In this document: positions 25,239-34,495 of the stretch, piece by piece
Layout of the letters: the number at the start of each line of letters is the position of its first letter
Numbering within the stretch: position 1 is the first letter of the stretch
Notes under the pieces: model-generated
The model's database searches: none
Told to the model about the DNA's origin: nothing
The model's input: only the letters and a program-made list of their open reading frames with translations
Translations under genes and position numbers: made by a program
Source: Chloroflexota bacterium
GTDB taxonomy: Bacteria; Chloroflexota; Anaerolineae; Aggregatilineales; Phototrophicaceae
Reading direction: 5' to 3'
Length of the DNA stretch: 55,044 nucleotides
NCBI GenBank assembly: GCA_028875245.1
Contig: JAPPEU010000044.1
Location: 1 to 55,044 of the forward strand

Positions 25239-26816
25239 TCAGTCGCGAGGCAAGGTGAAGAAAAATGTCGAGCCGCTGCCGATCTGGCTCTTGGCGGAGA
25301 TTTCGCCGCCATGCGCTTCGACAATCGCTTTGACCAGGTAAAGACCGAGGCCTGCGCCTTGTGTTCGGCTGGTGAGATTGTCATCGACGCGATAGAAGCG
25401 CTCGTATACCTTGTCGATCTGATCTTTTGGGATGCCGGCGCCTTCATCGCGCACGAACACGGTCACGCTCTTTTCAGTGAAGCGACCGCCAACCGTGATC
25501 GTCTTGTCTTCCGGCGAATACTTGATGGCGTTGGTCAACAGATTCTCGATGACCTGCCGCAATCGGATTTCATCGCCTGGTATGACGGGGAAGTCTTCAG
25601 GAAAGCTCATAACAATAGAATGACTGGTTTGGCCTTCGAGCCGCTCCACCGAACGAGCGGCAATCGCCCGCAGATCTGTATCGGCAAGGTTCAGCCTCAA
25701 TTCGCGCGCCGCTTGGATTTTGCTGGCGGTGAGCAGGTCTTCCACCAGATTGGTCAGCCGGTCCGCCTCGTCTTCAATAATCGCCAGGTTCTCACGGATG
25801 ACCGCGCTGTCCCATTCCACATCGTCGCGCCCCAGCGTGCTGGCATAACCCTTGATGATCGCGATCGGCGTTCGCAGCTCGTGATGCACGGTCGATATGA
25901 AAACGGATTGCATTTCCTGCGCTTTGCGAAAATTGGAGATGTCGCGGACGTTGGCGATGATGCTTTCCAGGCGGCCGTCTTCGGTGAGCATTGGCGCGTA
26001 GGTAATCCCGATGCTTATTTTCATGCCATCGCGGCGCAGGAGGTCGCCTTCGACGTAAAGCGCGTCAGGGCCCGCGCCCCGCGCGGAATCCTGTGCCCAG
26101 CCTGCGTCAAGCGCGTCTTCGATATCCCGGCTTTCCAGGGAATCCCAGACGATGACATCGCTCTTGGGTCGGTCAACTGAATCTTCCTGAGGCCAGCCTG
26201 TCATCCGCTCAAACGCGCGGTTCACTTGCTGGAAGCTGAGATCGGGCTTCAGGATGAATACGCCGTCGCCGCTGTTATTCAATATCGCTTCCAGGCGCTG
26301 GCGTTCCTGATTGATCTCGCCGTAAAGCTGCGCGTTATTGACGGCGATGGCGGCCTGGTCAGCAAAACTCTGCAGGGTATCGAGGTCTTCCGGTGTAATG
26401 GCTGTTTGGTAGGAGCGAAACACGATCAGCAGCCCCAGAGGCTTCCGGGCGAAGACCAGAGGCATGGCGATCGATTGCGCCAGACGGGGATCAATGAGAT
26501 CGGCCATTTCACGCAGCTTGCTATTGAGAAAATCGCGGCTGAAGCCTCCTTCGTCCTGCGGATTCATCAATTCTTGCAGTTTGCCGTTCAGCTCTGGCAC
26601 ATCGTCGGCGGAGATGCCGCTGTAGGCGCGCAGCGAGAACCTGTTGTCGTGTTTATCGCCCAGGGCGACGACGCCGACGCGGCCCGCCAGCATGACCAGC
26701 GAAGCGTGAAGCACCCGCCGCAAGACTTCGCTCAGGTCTAGCTGGGCGGTGATGGCGCGGGTGATTTCAAGCAGGAAATCGCGCTGCTGCGTTCGCTGGT
26801 CCGGTCGCATTAACAT
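25239..26816 (-). CDS. Soluble sensor histidine kinase (GAF-PAS-HisKA-HATPase)
   Basis: This 525-aa protein has no membrane helix or signal. Residues about 8-175 are a GAF domain, about 180-305 a PAS domain (NNSGDGVFILKPDLSFQQVNRAFERMTGW), and about 310-375 HisKA with STVHHELRTPIA. The rest is HATPase_c with N-box NLLTNAIKYSP, G1 VRDEGAGIPK and G2 GAGLGLYLVKAI. It probably senses a cytoplasmic ligand or redox state. No response regulator lies beside it, so its partner is unknown. The start codon sits right at the predicted transcription start (see the promoter at 26823-26831), so the mRNA may be leaderless. Confidence 0.93.
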   Translation of the reverse strand: MLMRPDQRTQQRDFLLEITRAITAQLDLSEVLRRVLHASLVMLAGRVGVVALGDKHDNRFSLRAYSGISADDVPELNGKLQELMNPQDEGGFSRDFLNSKLREMADLIDPRLAQSIAMPLVFARKPLGLLIVFRSYQTAITPEDLDTLQSFADQAAIAVNNAQLYGEINQERQRLEAILNNSGDGVFILKPDLSFQQVNRAFERMTGWPQEDSVDRPKSDVIVWDSLESRDIEDALDAGWAQDSARGAGPDALYVEGDLLRRDGMKISIGITYAPMLTEDGRLESIIANVRDISNFRKAQEMQSVFISTVHHELRTPIAIIKGYASTLGRDDVEWDSAVIRENLAIIEDEADRLTNLVEDLLTASKIQAARELRLNLADTDLRAIAARSVERLEGQTSHSIVMSFPEDFPVIPGDEIRLRQVIENLLTNAIKYSPEDKTITVGGRFTEKSVTVFVRDEGAGIPKDQIDKVYERFYRVDDNLTSRTQGAGLGLYLVKAIVEAHGGEISAKSQIGSGSTFFFTLPRD

Positions 26817-26822
26817 AGCTTG

Positions 26823-26831
26823 ATTGTAGCA
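26823..26831 (-). promoter_or_regulatory. Extended -10 promoter giving a probable leaderless mRNA
   Basis: TGCTACAAT on the minus strand ends 6 nt before the ATG of the histidine kinase gene. With normal promoter geometry transcription would begin at or next to the A of the ATG. No Shine-Dalgarno is seen for this ATG or for the next in-frame ATG. Confidence 0.5.
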
Positions 26832-26894
26832 CGCGCCGGGGTCGTCATGAAACGAGTGCGGTCCCGGGCCAAGGGATTCTGCATTGATTCTATT

Positions 26895-26950
26895 TCAACA
26901 CCGAGTACATCGAGAGAAGGAGTTTGTAGGGGCGTTTCGCCGAAACCCCC
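26895..26950. repeat. REP-like hairpin and decayed CACCGAG repeat
   Basis: GGGG-C-GTTTC (26929-26938) faces GAAAC-CCCC (26942-26950) across a GCC loop, giving a stem with one bulged C. This resembles the GTAGGGGCG-type palindromes dispersed in many Chloroflexota and cyanobacterial genomes. Just before it (26899-26917), CACCGAG and CATCGAGAG resemble the left arm of the inverted repeat at 64-99. The 173-bp gap between the kinase genes holds no gene I can support. Confidence 0.4.
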
Positions 26951-26989
26951 GTGCTGTTGATCTTCCGGACGGGACGGGTCCGCTGCCGC

Positions 26990-27967
26990 CTAGAAAAGCC
27001 GGTCCAGCTCGCTGATGTCCAGATTGCCGCCGTCGGTCGCTACCAGAGCGGCCGCCCCAACCAGCGCGACATCTTCGCCCAGCGCCGCGGGCAGGATGCG
27101 CAAGCGCTCTGTATAGGCGGCGTCCATCACATGCCGCTGGACGGCTTGCCGCATCGGCGCAAAAAGCAGGTCGCCCGTCTTGGTCACGCCGCCACCGACG
27201 ACGATGACCTCGGGATTGAAGAGATGCAGGATGGACACGATGCCGAGCCCAATGATCCGCCCGGCGTAGGCGAGATGATCTATCGCCAGCCGGTCTCCGT
27301 CCGCCGCCGCCATGCCGACCGCACGGGCGTCGATGCGGGCGAGATCGCCATTGACCAATTTCCGGACCGCGGATGGTTTGCCACTTTGTAAAGCGCTTCT
27401 GACGCGGCGCGCGATGGCGGGGCCGGCCGCCTCAAGCTCGACCGAGCTGACGCTGCCGTTCTCGACGATGATCGGAATATGACCGAATTCCGCCGCCAAG
27501 CCTTCGCGGCCCAAGAGCAGCCTGCCGTCGCAGATCAAGCCGGCGCCGATGCCAGTGCTGACGGTTATGTAAGTCACATGTCGGTAGCCTTGAGCAGCGC
27601 CCTTTGAAGCTTCTGCCAAGGCGGCTACGTTGGCGTCATTGCCGATGTAGACTGGCAGATTGAATTCCGCCGTGATAATGTCTCGCAGCGGGACGTCGAG
27701 CCAGCCGGGCAAATTGGGCGGCGCGACGATGACCCCGCTGAAGGGGTTTAAGGGGCCGGGCGACGAGATGCCGATGCCCTGAATATCATCGCGGGCCGCC
27801 GGCATGACCTTGCGGATATAGGCTTTCATGCGGTCGACCGTCGGCTGAACGCCTTGATCGGCGCGCGTCAACGTCTTCTCGCGCTGAAGCAGGTTGAGGG
27901 CCTGGTCGTAGCGGGCGGCGCGTAGCTGCGTCCCGCCCAAGTCGACCGCGATGATCTGTTTCCCCAA
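26990..27967 (-). CDS. ROK-family sugar kinase (glucokinase-like)
   Basis: This 325-aa ASKHA kinase has an N-terminal phosphate loop (VDLGGTQLRAARYD), the middle GNDANVAALAE catalytic region and GTGIGAGLICDG. The ROK signature His appears in LAAEFGHIPII, and a C-terminal adenosine motif is present (VVGGGVTKTGD). It probably phosphorylates glucose or another hexose. The Cys-rich zinc motif that normally follows the EIGH segment is missing: the chain goes from IVENGSVSS straight to VELEAAGPAIARR. The TTG start at 27967 is preceded by AAGGAG at 8 nt. An in-frame ATG at 28096 would add an unlikely leader. Confidence 0.88.
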   Translation of the reverse strand: MGKQIIAVDLGGTQLRAARYDQALNLLQREKTLTRADQGVQPTVDRMKAYIRKVMPAARDDIQGIGISSPGPLNPFSGVIVAPPNLPGWLDVPLRDIITAEFNLPVYIGNDANVAALAEASKGAAQGYRHVTYITVSTGIGAGLICDGRLLLGREGLAAEFGHIPIIVENGSVSSVELEAAGPAIARRVRSALQSGKPSAVRKLVNGDLARIDARAVGMAAADGDRLAIDHLAYAGRIIGLGIVSILHLFNPEVIVVGGGVTKTGDLLFAPMRQAVQRHVMDAAYTERLRILPAALGEDVALVGAAALVATDGGNLDISELDRLF

Positions 27968-28062
27968 GCGCGCCGCTCCTTGATTGCAGGATCCGCATCT
28001 CGCCGCCGCGGATCTGGCTGCGGTCCAGTCGGCGAAGGCGGCGCCGCGCCCCGCCAGGCAAC

Positions 28063-28091
28063 TTGTAGGCAATAATTGACGCTGATAGAAT
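28063..28091 (+). promoter_or_regulatory. Promoter of mutS
   Basis: TTGTAG (28063-28068), a 17-nt spacer, and TAGAAT (28086-28091) with TGA in front form an extended -10. The mutS start is 54 nt downstream. Confidence 0.6.
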
Positions 28092-28145
28092 AACATGGAT
28101 TGGCCCGAGAAGTAGGCTGGATGCCATCACCCGCGGGGTCGCGCT

Positions 28146-30749
28146 ATGTCACGTGTTACGCCGATGCGGCGGCAATATCTTGAAATCAAAAGCCAGTATC
28201 CCGATTGCATTCTGATGTTTCGCATGGGCGACTTTTACGAGATGTTTGACGACGATGCCGAGATCGCGGCGCGGGAATTGGACATCACGTTGACGTCGCG
28301 CGCGCATCGCAAGGGCGGCGAAAAGATACCGATGGCCGGCGTGCCCTATCATTCTGTGGACGGTTACATCGCCAAACTGATTGACAAGGGTTTTCATGTC
28401 GCTGTTTGCGATCAGATGTCCGAGCCGACCGGGCGTGGCATCGTCGAACGGGAAGTGACGCGGGTCATGACGCCGGGCACGGTGGCCGAACCAGCCTTGC
28501 TCGAGGAGGGCAAAGCCAACTACCTGATGGGCATCCTGCCGATTGGCGATGCCGAAAGCGGAAACTGGGACCGGGCCGGCATCGCCTTCGCCGATATATC
28601 CACCGGCGAATTCAGCGCGACGCAGTTCGGCGGCGACAACGTCGGCGTGAGAGTCTTTGAGGAGCTCTCCCGCCTGGAACCGCGTGAAGTCATCATGCCG
28701 GAGACCTGGGTGGCGCGCGGCGTGACGCTGCCCGAAGGCATCCACCTGAGTTCGGTTCAGGACTGGACATTTGAATATGCCGGCGCGGAGCAGCTTCTTC
28801 GCGATCACTTCAAAGTCGGGACGCTGGATGGCTTTGGCTTGCAAAATATGGACGACGCGATATCGGCGGCCGGCGGCGTCCTGCAGTACCTGCGAACGAC
28901 CCAGAAAGGCGCGCTGGATCAGCTCGCGACGATACAGTCCTATTCCACCGATTCATTCATGGTGCTGGATCAATTCACGCGCCGCAACCTTGAACTGGTC
29001 GAGACGATTCGCCATGGCAAGACCAAGGGCAGCCTGCTCGACATCCTCGATCGGACCCTGACCCCGATGGGCGCGCGCCTGCTGCGCAGCTGGCTCAACC
29101 GGCCGCTGCTGGAACTCAATCGCCTCAACGCGCGTCTGGCCGCCGTCGAGGCGCTGGTCAAGGGCGATCTCCTGCGCGATGAGATTGGCGCAGAATTAAA
29201 GGGGATGGGCGATATCGAACGGCTGAGCAACCGCATCACGGTCGGAAAAGCCGGACCGCGAGATTTAATCGCGCTGATGAACGCTTTGGCGGTCGTGCCG
29301 CGCCTGCGGGAACTCATCGACGAGCTGAGCAGCCTGGCGGCGATTGGCGACCGTCTGGACCCCTGCGAAACCACATTGCAGCTGATTGCCGCCGCCATTA
29401 GTGATGATCCGCCGGCGACATTGAGTCACACGGGGACGATGCGCGCGGGTTATTCAGCCGAACTCGACGCCATCCTGAGGTCATCGCAAGACGCGCGCGA
29501 CTGGATCGCCAATCTCGAAGCGCATGAACGCCGGCGCACTGGCATCGCCAGCATCAAAGTCAGCTTCAACAAAGTATTCGGCTACTACATAGAGGTGACC
29601 AACGCGCACGCGGATAAAATTCCCGACGACTACGTGCGCAAGCAAACGCTGGTCAATGCCGAGCGCTATATCACGTCTGAACTGAAAGAATACGAATCGC
29701 GCGTGCTGAATGCCGAAGAGGAGATTCTGGCGCTGGAGCGCGAGCTCTTCGCCGATGTCTGCCGACAGGTTGGTTCACAGCAGGAGCGCTTGCTCCGGAC
29801 CGCGCGCGCCATCGCCCATTTGGATGCCTTCGGCTCGCTGGCGGCGGTGGCGGCGCGCGAGGGCTACACGCGGCCGCAGCTGACGGAAGACAGCGTCCTG
29901 GAAATTCAGGCGGGCCGGCATCCTGCCGTCGAGAAACTGCTGGAGAGCACAACGCGCTATGTGGCCAACGACAGCCATCTTGATCCGGCCTCGCGGATTC
30001 ATATCATCACTGGTCCCAATATGTCGGGCAAATCGACATATATCCGGCAGGTGGCGGTCATCACCCTGATGGCGCAGATTGGCAGCTTTGTGCCGGCTGA
30101 TTCGGCGACGATTGGCCTGGTCGACCGGATATTCGCCCGCATCGGCGCGCAAGACGAAATCCATGCCGGGCAGAGCACATTCATGGTGGAAATGGTGGAG
30201 ACCGCCCGCCTGCTCTCCGGCAGCAGCCCCCGCAGCCTGCTCATCCTGGATGAGATCGGCCGCGGCACGTCGACCTATGATGGCCTGGCAATCGCGCGCT
30301 CGGTCATCGAGTTCATCCACAACAATCCGCGACTGAATTGCCGCACGCTGTTCGCAACGCATTATCATGAGTTGACCGAACTGCCGAACCTTTTGCCGCG
30401 CTGCGCGAATTTCAATGTGGCCGTTGCCGAGCAGGGCGATGATATCGTCTTCCTTCATCGTGTCATGCCCGGCGGCGCTGATCAGAGTTACGGCGTGCAT
30501 GTGGCGCAGTTGGCCGGCATGCCGCGGTCAGTCGTGGACCGGGCGCGTGAATTGCTCTTTCAGTTGGAAGAGGGCGGCAGCGATTTTTCCCTGCGCAAAC
30601 CGCCGCCGCAGCATCAGCAAATGAGTTTCTTCGATACACCCGAGAATCCGGCGCTCGGCGCCTTGCGTTCGCTTGAGGTGGATGGGCTCAGCCCGTTGGA
30701 AGCTTTGACCAAGCTGTATGAACTCAAGCGCATGGTGGCGGAGGCTTAG
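28146..30749 (+). CDS. mutS: DNA mismatch repair protein MutS
   Basis: MutS recognises mismatches and recruits MutL. The mismatch-binding Phe-x-Glu is in MGDFYEMFDDDA (about residue 28-31). Connector, lever and clamp domains follow. The ATPase has Walker A GPNMSGKSTYIRQ (about 622), Walker B LLILDEIGRGTSTYDG and the His switch FATHYHELTEL. The length (867 aa) is typical of MutS1. It is divergent from the ROK kinase gene and is followed without a gap by a sulfotransferase gene. Confidence 0.98.
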   Translation: MSRVTPMRRQYLEIKSQYPDCILMFRMGDFYEMFDDDAEIAARELDITLTSRAHRKGGEKIPMAGVPYHSVDGYIAKLIDKGFHVAVCDQMSEPTGRGIVEREVTRVMTPGTVAEPALLEEGKANYLMGILPIGDAESGNWDRAGIAFADISTGEFSATQFGGDNVGVRVFEELSRLEPREVIMPETWVARGVTLPEGIHLSSVQDWTFEYAGAEQLLRDHFKVGTLDGFGLQNMDDAISAAGGVLQYLRTTQKGALDQLATIQSYSTDSFMVLDQFTRRNLELVETIRHGKTKGSLLDILDRTLTPMGARLLRSWLNRPLLELNRLNARLAAVEALVKGDLLRDEIGAELKGMGDIERLSNRITVGKAGPRDLIALMNALAVVPRLRELIDELSSLAAIGDRLDPCETTLQLIAAAISDDPPATLSHTGTMRAGYSAELDAILRSSQDARDWIANLEAHERRRTGIASIKVSFNKVFGYYIEVTNAHADKIPDDYVRKQTLVNAERYITSELKEYESRVLNAEEEILALERELFADVCRQVGSQQERLLRTARAIAHLDAFGSLAAVAAREGYTRPQLTEDSVLEIQAGRHPAVEKLLESTTRYVANDSHLDPASRIHIITGPNMSGKSTYIRQVAVITLMAQIGSFVPADSATIGLVDRIFARIGAQDEIHAGQSTFMVEMVETARLLSGSSPRSLLILDEIGRGTSTYDGLAIARSVIEFIHNNPRLNCRTLFATHYHELTELPNLLPRCANFNVAVAEQGDDIVFLHRVMPGGADQSYGVHVAQLAGMPRSVVDRARELLFQLEEGGSDFSLRKPPPQHQQMSFFDTPENPALGALRSLEVDGLSPLEALTKLYELKRMVAEA

Positions 30750-31541
30750 GTGTTTTTCGCCAATACGGTAGTCATCGCGACCCATCGCCGCTCGGGCATG
30801 CGCTGGACGATTGACGCCCTGCGCAAGAACAGCCCGGACATTAACGACTCCTATATGTCGCTGGAGCAGATGGAGGCCGACCACGACGGCGCCATCCCCC
30901 TGGCCGCCTTCCGCCGGCAGCTGCTCAACATGGAAGGGCGGGTGCTGATTAATGTGCACGATCTGCCGTCCGCTGAGGCCTGGCAGGGCCTGGACGAACG
31001 TCTTTTCGCGCGCACGGTGTTGCGCAACTCGCCGACTATTTATGTGCATAGAGACGGGCGCGATGTGATGGTGTCCATGTATTATTACATGCAGTCTTTC
31101 AGCGAGACCGTGCGCAATCAGTCCTTCGCTCGTTTTCTGCGAGGCGAGGCCGCGCCGGATGGCGACGGCGCTGCGCTGAGCCGCCCGGGTTATTGGGCTT
31201 TGCATGTGGAATCTTGGCTGCAGACGGCTAACATGCTGGCTCTGTCTTATGACGATCTTGAAGCCGATTACGAAGCGACCGTCAGGCGCATGGCGGCATT
31301 CCTCGACGTCCGCCTCAACGACAGGCTGCGGCCGCTCACCATGCCCGGCCCGCAAGACACTGAGCCAATGCTTGACAGCATGTTAGGCAGGCTCGGCGTC
31401 AGGCGCCGGCGCGGTTCGCCCCCGGATCAAGCGCGGGTTGGCAAAAGCGGCGATTGGCGCAAGCTCTTCGACAAGCGCGATCGCGAATTCTTCATGAAAG
31501 AAGCGGGCGCGACGATGCGGCGCCTCGGTTACGCGCGCTGA
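30750..31541 (+). CDS. PAPS-dependent sulfotransferase
   Basis: This 263-aa enzyme of the cytosolic sulfotransferase fold transfers sulfate from PAPS to a hydroxyl or amine. The 5'-phosphosulfate loop is THRRSGMRWT (11-20), the 3'-phosphate site is YVHRDGRDVMVSMYY (about 96-110), and the C-terminal RxGxxGDW signature appears as RVGKSGDWRKLF. The substrate cannot be inferred. It starts with GTG immediately after the mutS stop, so it is read from the mutS promoter. That pairing is not one I know. Confidence 0.85.
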   Translation: MFFANTVVIATHRRSGMRWTIDALRKNSPDINDSYMSLEQMEADHDGAIPLAAFRRQLLNMEGRVLINVHDLPSAEAWQGLDERLFARTVLRNSPTIYVHRDGRDVMVSMYYYMQSFSETVRNQSFARFLRGEAAPDGDGAALSRPGYWALHVESWLQTANMLALSYDDLEADYEATVRRMAAFLDVRLNDRLRPLTMPGPQDTEPMLDSMLGRLGVRRRRGSPPDQARVGKSGDWRKLFDKRDREFFMKEAGATMRRLGYAR

Positions 31542-31567
31542 TCCGCCGCCCGGTCAACGTGGGCGGT

Positions 31568-32644
31568 TCAGACCGAGCCGGGTGAATGGGCCGCCTCGGG
31601 CCGCGGCTCCGGGATTGTGGCTTCCTCTTCCCGCAGGATCCCTTCCGACAGCAGGACGCGCTTGAACGAGACAATCGCCACTTCGATCATATCCAGGCTC
31701 GGCTCGTTGGTGGTCAAATGCTGCAAAGCCAGATTAGGCCGGATCATGAAACGGATCCAGGCTTTGTCGAGGTTGGAGGCGGTGTATTTCAGGAATTCAT
31801 AAGCGACGCCGGCGATCACGGGAATGAAGATCACGCGAGAAAGAATCAGCAAAGCGAAGGGCGGGCGCCCGATCAGCGAGAAGAGCAATACACTGACAAA
31901 GACCACCGTCAGGAGAAAAGCGGTGCCGCAGCGCGGATGCTCGATTGCGTGGCGGCTGACGATTTCCGGAAGCAAGTCATCGCCGGCTTCATAGGCGTTG
32001 ATCGTCTTGTGTTCCGCCCCATGATAGGCGAAGATGCGCCGGCCATCTTTCGTCCGGCCGACGAACCAGATGTAGACCACCAGGATCGATAGCTGAACGA
32101 CGCCTTCGATGAGGTTGATGAGAAAGGCGTCAATGCCAACGGGGAGGGCCTCGTAAGCCAGGATGTTGGTGGATTCGGGCAGGACCTCGATTTCATTGCC
32201 GTCGGCGTCGATGACAATTTCCGGCGCGGAGGCGCTCAAGCCCAGCAGATTGCCGATGCCGGTGGCGGTTGCCGTCGGCAGCAGGAAAAATATGCCGACG
32301 CCGATCAGCAAAGAGACGGCGATCGTCGCCCAGCCAATTGGACCATTGAAACTGATGTCCTCTTCTTCATCCAGGGCGACATCGGCCGACCACATCAGCG
32401 CGCGGATGCCGAGCCCGAGCGCGTCCCACAAGCCGATGAGGCCGCGCAGAAACGGCGTCCGGGCGATGCGCCCGCGGTAAAGCCGGGCGCTCAGCGGCTG
32501 CTCGTGGATGACGATTTCGCCCTTCGGGTTGCGGACGGCGACGGCCATGGAGTGCGCCCCGCGCATCATCACGCCTTCGATGACCGCTTGCCCGCCGTAG
32601 GAGAATTTCAGTTCGCCCGCATCCCGTTTCTTTGATTCCTGCAA
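31568..32644 (-). CDS. DUF1385 (YqhQ-type) membrane protein
   Basis: This 358-aa protein opens with the family hallmark YGGQAVIEGVMMRG (about 16-29). It continues with several membrane helices, the YHGAEHKTINAYE block and HPRCGTAFLL. The function is not settled. The family is widespread in Firmicutes and Chloroflexota, often near peptide-release or peptidase genes. The gene is downstream of recJ (76-bp gap) on the same strand and convergent with the sulfotransferase gene. Confidence 0.88.
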   Translation of the reverse strand: MQESKKRDAGELKFSYGGQAVIEGVMMRGAHSMAVAVRNPKGEIVIHEQPLSARLYRGRIARTPFLRGLIGLWDALGLGIRALMWSADVALDEEEDISFNGPIGWATIAVSLLIGVGIFFLLPTATATGIGNLLGLSASAPEIVIDADGNEIEVLPESTNILAYEALPVGIDAFLINLIEGVVQLSILVVYIWFVGRTKDGRRIFAYHGAEHKTINAYEAGDDLLPEIVSRHAIEHPRCGTAFLLTVVFVSVLLFSLIGRPPFALLILSRVIFIPVIAGVAYEFLKYTASNLDKAWIRFMIRPNLALQHLTTNEPSLDMIEVAIVSFKRVLLSEGILREEEATIPEPRPEAAHSPGSV

Positions 32645-32720
32645 TGTTCTCCCCCTTCAGCGATTCAAGCGCTCAATATACGCCGCGCGCTCGCGTCGGT
32701 CAAGTTGAAACAGGCCGCCA

Positions 32721-34445
32721 TTATACGGCAGCGGGGCGGATGTCCAGCAGGCGCAATTGCAGACGGCGCGTACCCTGCCACTCGTTCATCTCGACCTTGT
32801 AGGCGGCATCGATTTTGCGTGGCATCTGGCTCGCCCAGTCCCCCAGCCCAAAGCCAATCGCATCTATCTGCGCGCCTCGTTGATCGGCTACTTTGAGCTT
32901 GAGATGGCGCCCGTCCCCGCCGACGCGGCGACAGCGCGAGACTTTCAGACTGCGCGACATAAAGGTGGCGCTGTCGTTTTGCTGCCCGGTCGGCTCGAGC
33001 ATTTCAAGCTCCCGCAGCAAGTTGTCGCTGAGCTCATCCAGCTGGATTTCAGCGTCGATCTGCAAGCGGGGCATAAGTTTCTGTCCTTGAAGCGAAGCCG
33101 CCGCCTTTCGCGTCAATTCAGCCCGCAGCCGGTCGATATTGCTATTCTGCACGGTGAATCCGGCTGCCAGGGCATGCCCGCCATGCCGCAGCAGCAGGTC
33201 GGCGCATTCATCCAGCGCGCGCGTGATGTTGAATTCGGGAATGCTGCGGCAGGAGGCGCGGCTCTGCGCTTCGCCAATTTCGAAGATGACAGCCGGTCGA
33301 TAATGAGCTTCCGTGAGGCGGCCGGCGACCAGGCCAACGATGCCGGACTGAATGTTCTCATCGCCGGCGAAAATCAGCGGGCTGTCTTCGTCCGGCGCGA
33401 TCTGTTCGCTGATAGCGGCCTGCGCCCGACGCGTCTCCTGCTGGCGCTGTTTATTAAGCGCTTGCAATTCGACGGCGCGTGGCATCGCTGCTTCGAGTGA
33501 ATCGGCCGTGAGCAGGTGATAGGCTGTCATGGCTGATCCCAGGCGTCCGGCGGCGTTGATGCGCGGGCCCAAGCGAAAGCCGATGTCGCGCGCTCGAACG
33601 CCGCCCGGCCTCAGGCCAGCCACCTTGACGATGGCGGCGATACCCGGGCGCCGCGCTTCATTGATGGTCTTCAGGCCGTGTTTGACCAGCCGTCGATTCA
33701 AGCGGGCATTCAGCGGCACCACATCGGCGACTGTGCCCAGCGCGACCAGATCCAACAGGTCAGACAGCCTGAGTTCAGCGGGGTAATTTGCCCGATCCGC
33801 CTCCCAGCGGCGCAGGAGCAGCGCTTGGGCGAGCATGAAAGCGACGCCCGCGCCGGCCATTCGCGCTTCGCCGGCGCAATCTTCCCGCTGCGGGTTGATG
33901 ACGGCCAGCGCCGGCGGCAGCTCCGGCCCTATGGAATGATGATCGGTGACGATGATGTCGAGGCCGGCGCGTCCGCTGGCGGCAATTTCCTCGATTGAGC
34001 GGATGCCGCAATCGACGGTGACGACCAGCTTGATCCCGCTCCGCGTCAGCTTTTCCAGCGCCGGCCGATTCAGCCCATAGCCCTCGTCGGCTCGGTCCGG
34101 TATATACGGCTTGACATCAGCGCCCAGCGCCCGCAGCGCCTGCGCCATGAGCGCCGTCGCGCAAAGACCATCAGCGTCGAAATCTCCATAGACGGCGATC
34201 GGCTCGCGCTCAGCAATGGCGTCGCTGATCCGCCCGACCGCGGCCTCCATATCTTTCAGTTGAAACGGGTCATAACTGAGGTCTGAGCCGGTGATGAAAT
34301 CCTGTGCGGCGTCGGGCTCTTCGAAACCGCGGTTGTAAAGAATCTGGGCCAGGAGCGGGCTGAATCCGCGGTAGCGCTGCAGGTGCTCGGCGGGCGCGCG
34401 CCGCGCCAGCGCCCATTCCCTTTGCATCATAGACTGCGCCCGCAT
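32721..34445 (-). CDS. recJ: Single-stranded-DNA-specific exonuclease RecJ
   Basis: This 5'-3' ssDNA exonuclease of the DHH superfamily acts in recombination and mismatch or base-excision repair. The DHH-family motifs are AVYGDFDADGLCATAL, TVDCGIRS, VTDHHSIG and GPRINAAGRLGSA. The DHHA1 part has the GGHALAAGF motif, followed by a C-terminal OB-like domain. The length (574 aa) is normal. It is divergent from fmt, 50 bp away from that gene's start. Confidence 0.95.
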   Translation of the reverse strand: MRAQSMMQREWALARRAPAEHLQRYRGFSPLLAQILYNRGFEEPDAAQDFITGSDLSYDPFQLKDMEAAVGRISDAIAEREPIAVYGDFDADGLCATALMAQALRALGADVKPYIPDRADEGYGLNRPALEKLTRSGIKLVVTVDCGIRSIEEIAASGRAGLDIIVTDHHSIGPELPPALAVINPQREDCAGEARMAGAGVAFMLAQALLLRRWEADRANYPAELRLSDLLDLVALGTVADVVPLNARLNRRLVKHGLKTINEARRPGIAAIVKVAGLRPGGVRARDIGFRLGPRINAAGRLGSAMTAYHLLTADSLEAAMPRAVELQALNKQRQQETRRAQAAISEQIAPDEDSPLIFAGDENIQSGIVGLVAGRLTEAHYRPAVIFEIGEAQSRASCRSIPEFNITRALDECADLLLRHGGHALAAGFTVQNSNIDRLRAELTRKAAASLQGQKLMPRLQIDAEIQLDELSDNLLRELEMLEPTGQQNDSATFMSRSLKVSRCRRVGGDGRHLKLKVADQRGAQIDAIGFGLGDWASQMPRKIDAAYKVEMNEWQGTRRLQLRLLDIRPAAV

Positions 34446-34495
34446 TATCTCCTAAAATGATAGCAGGATACTACCATTGCGAACGACGAGACGCT

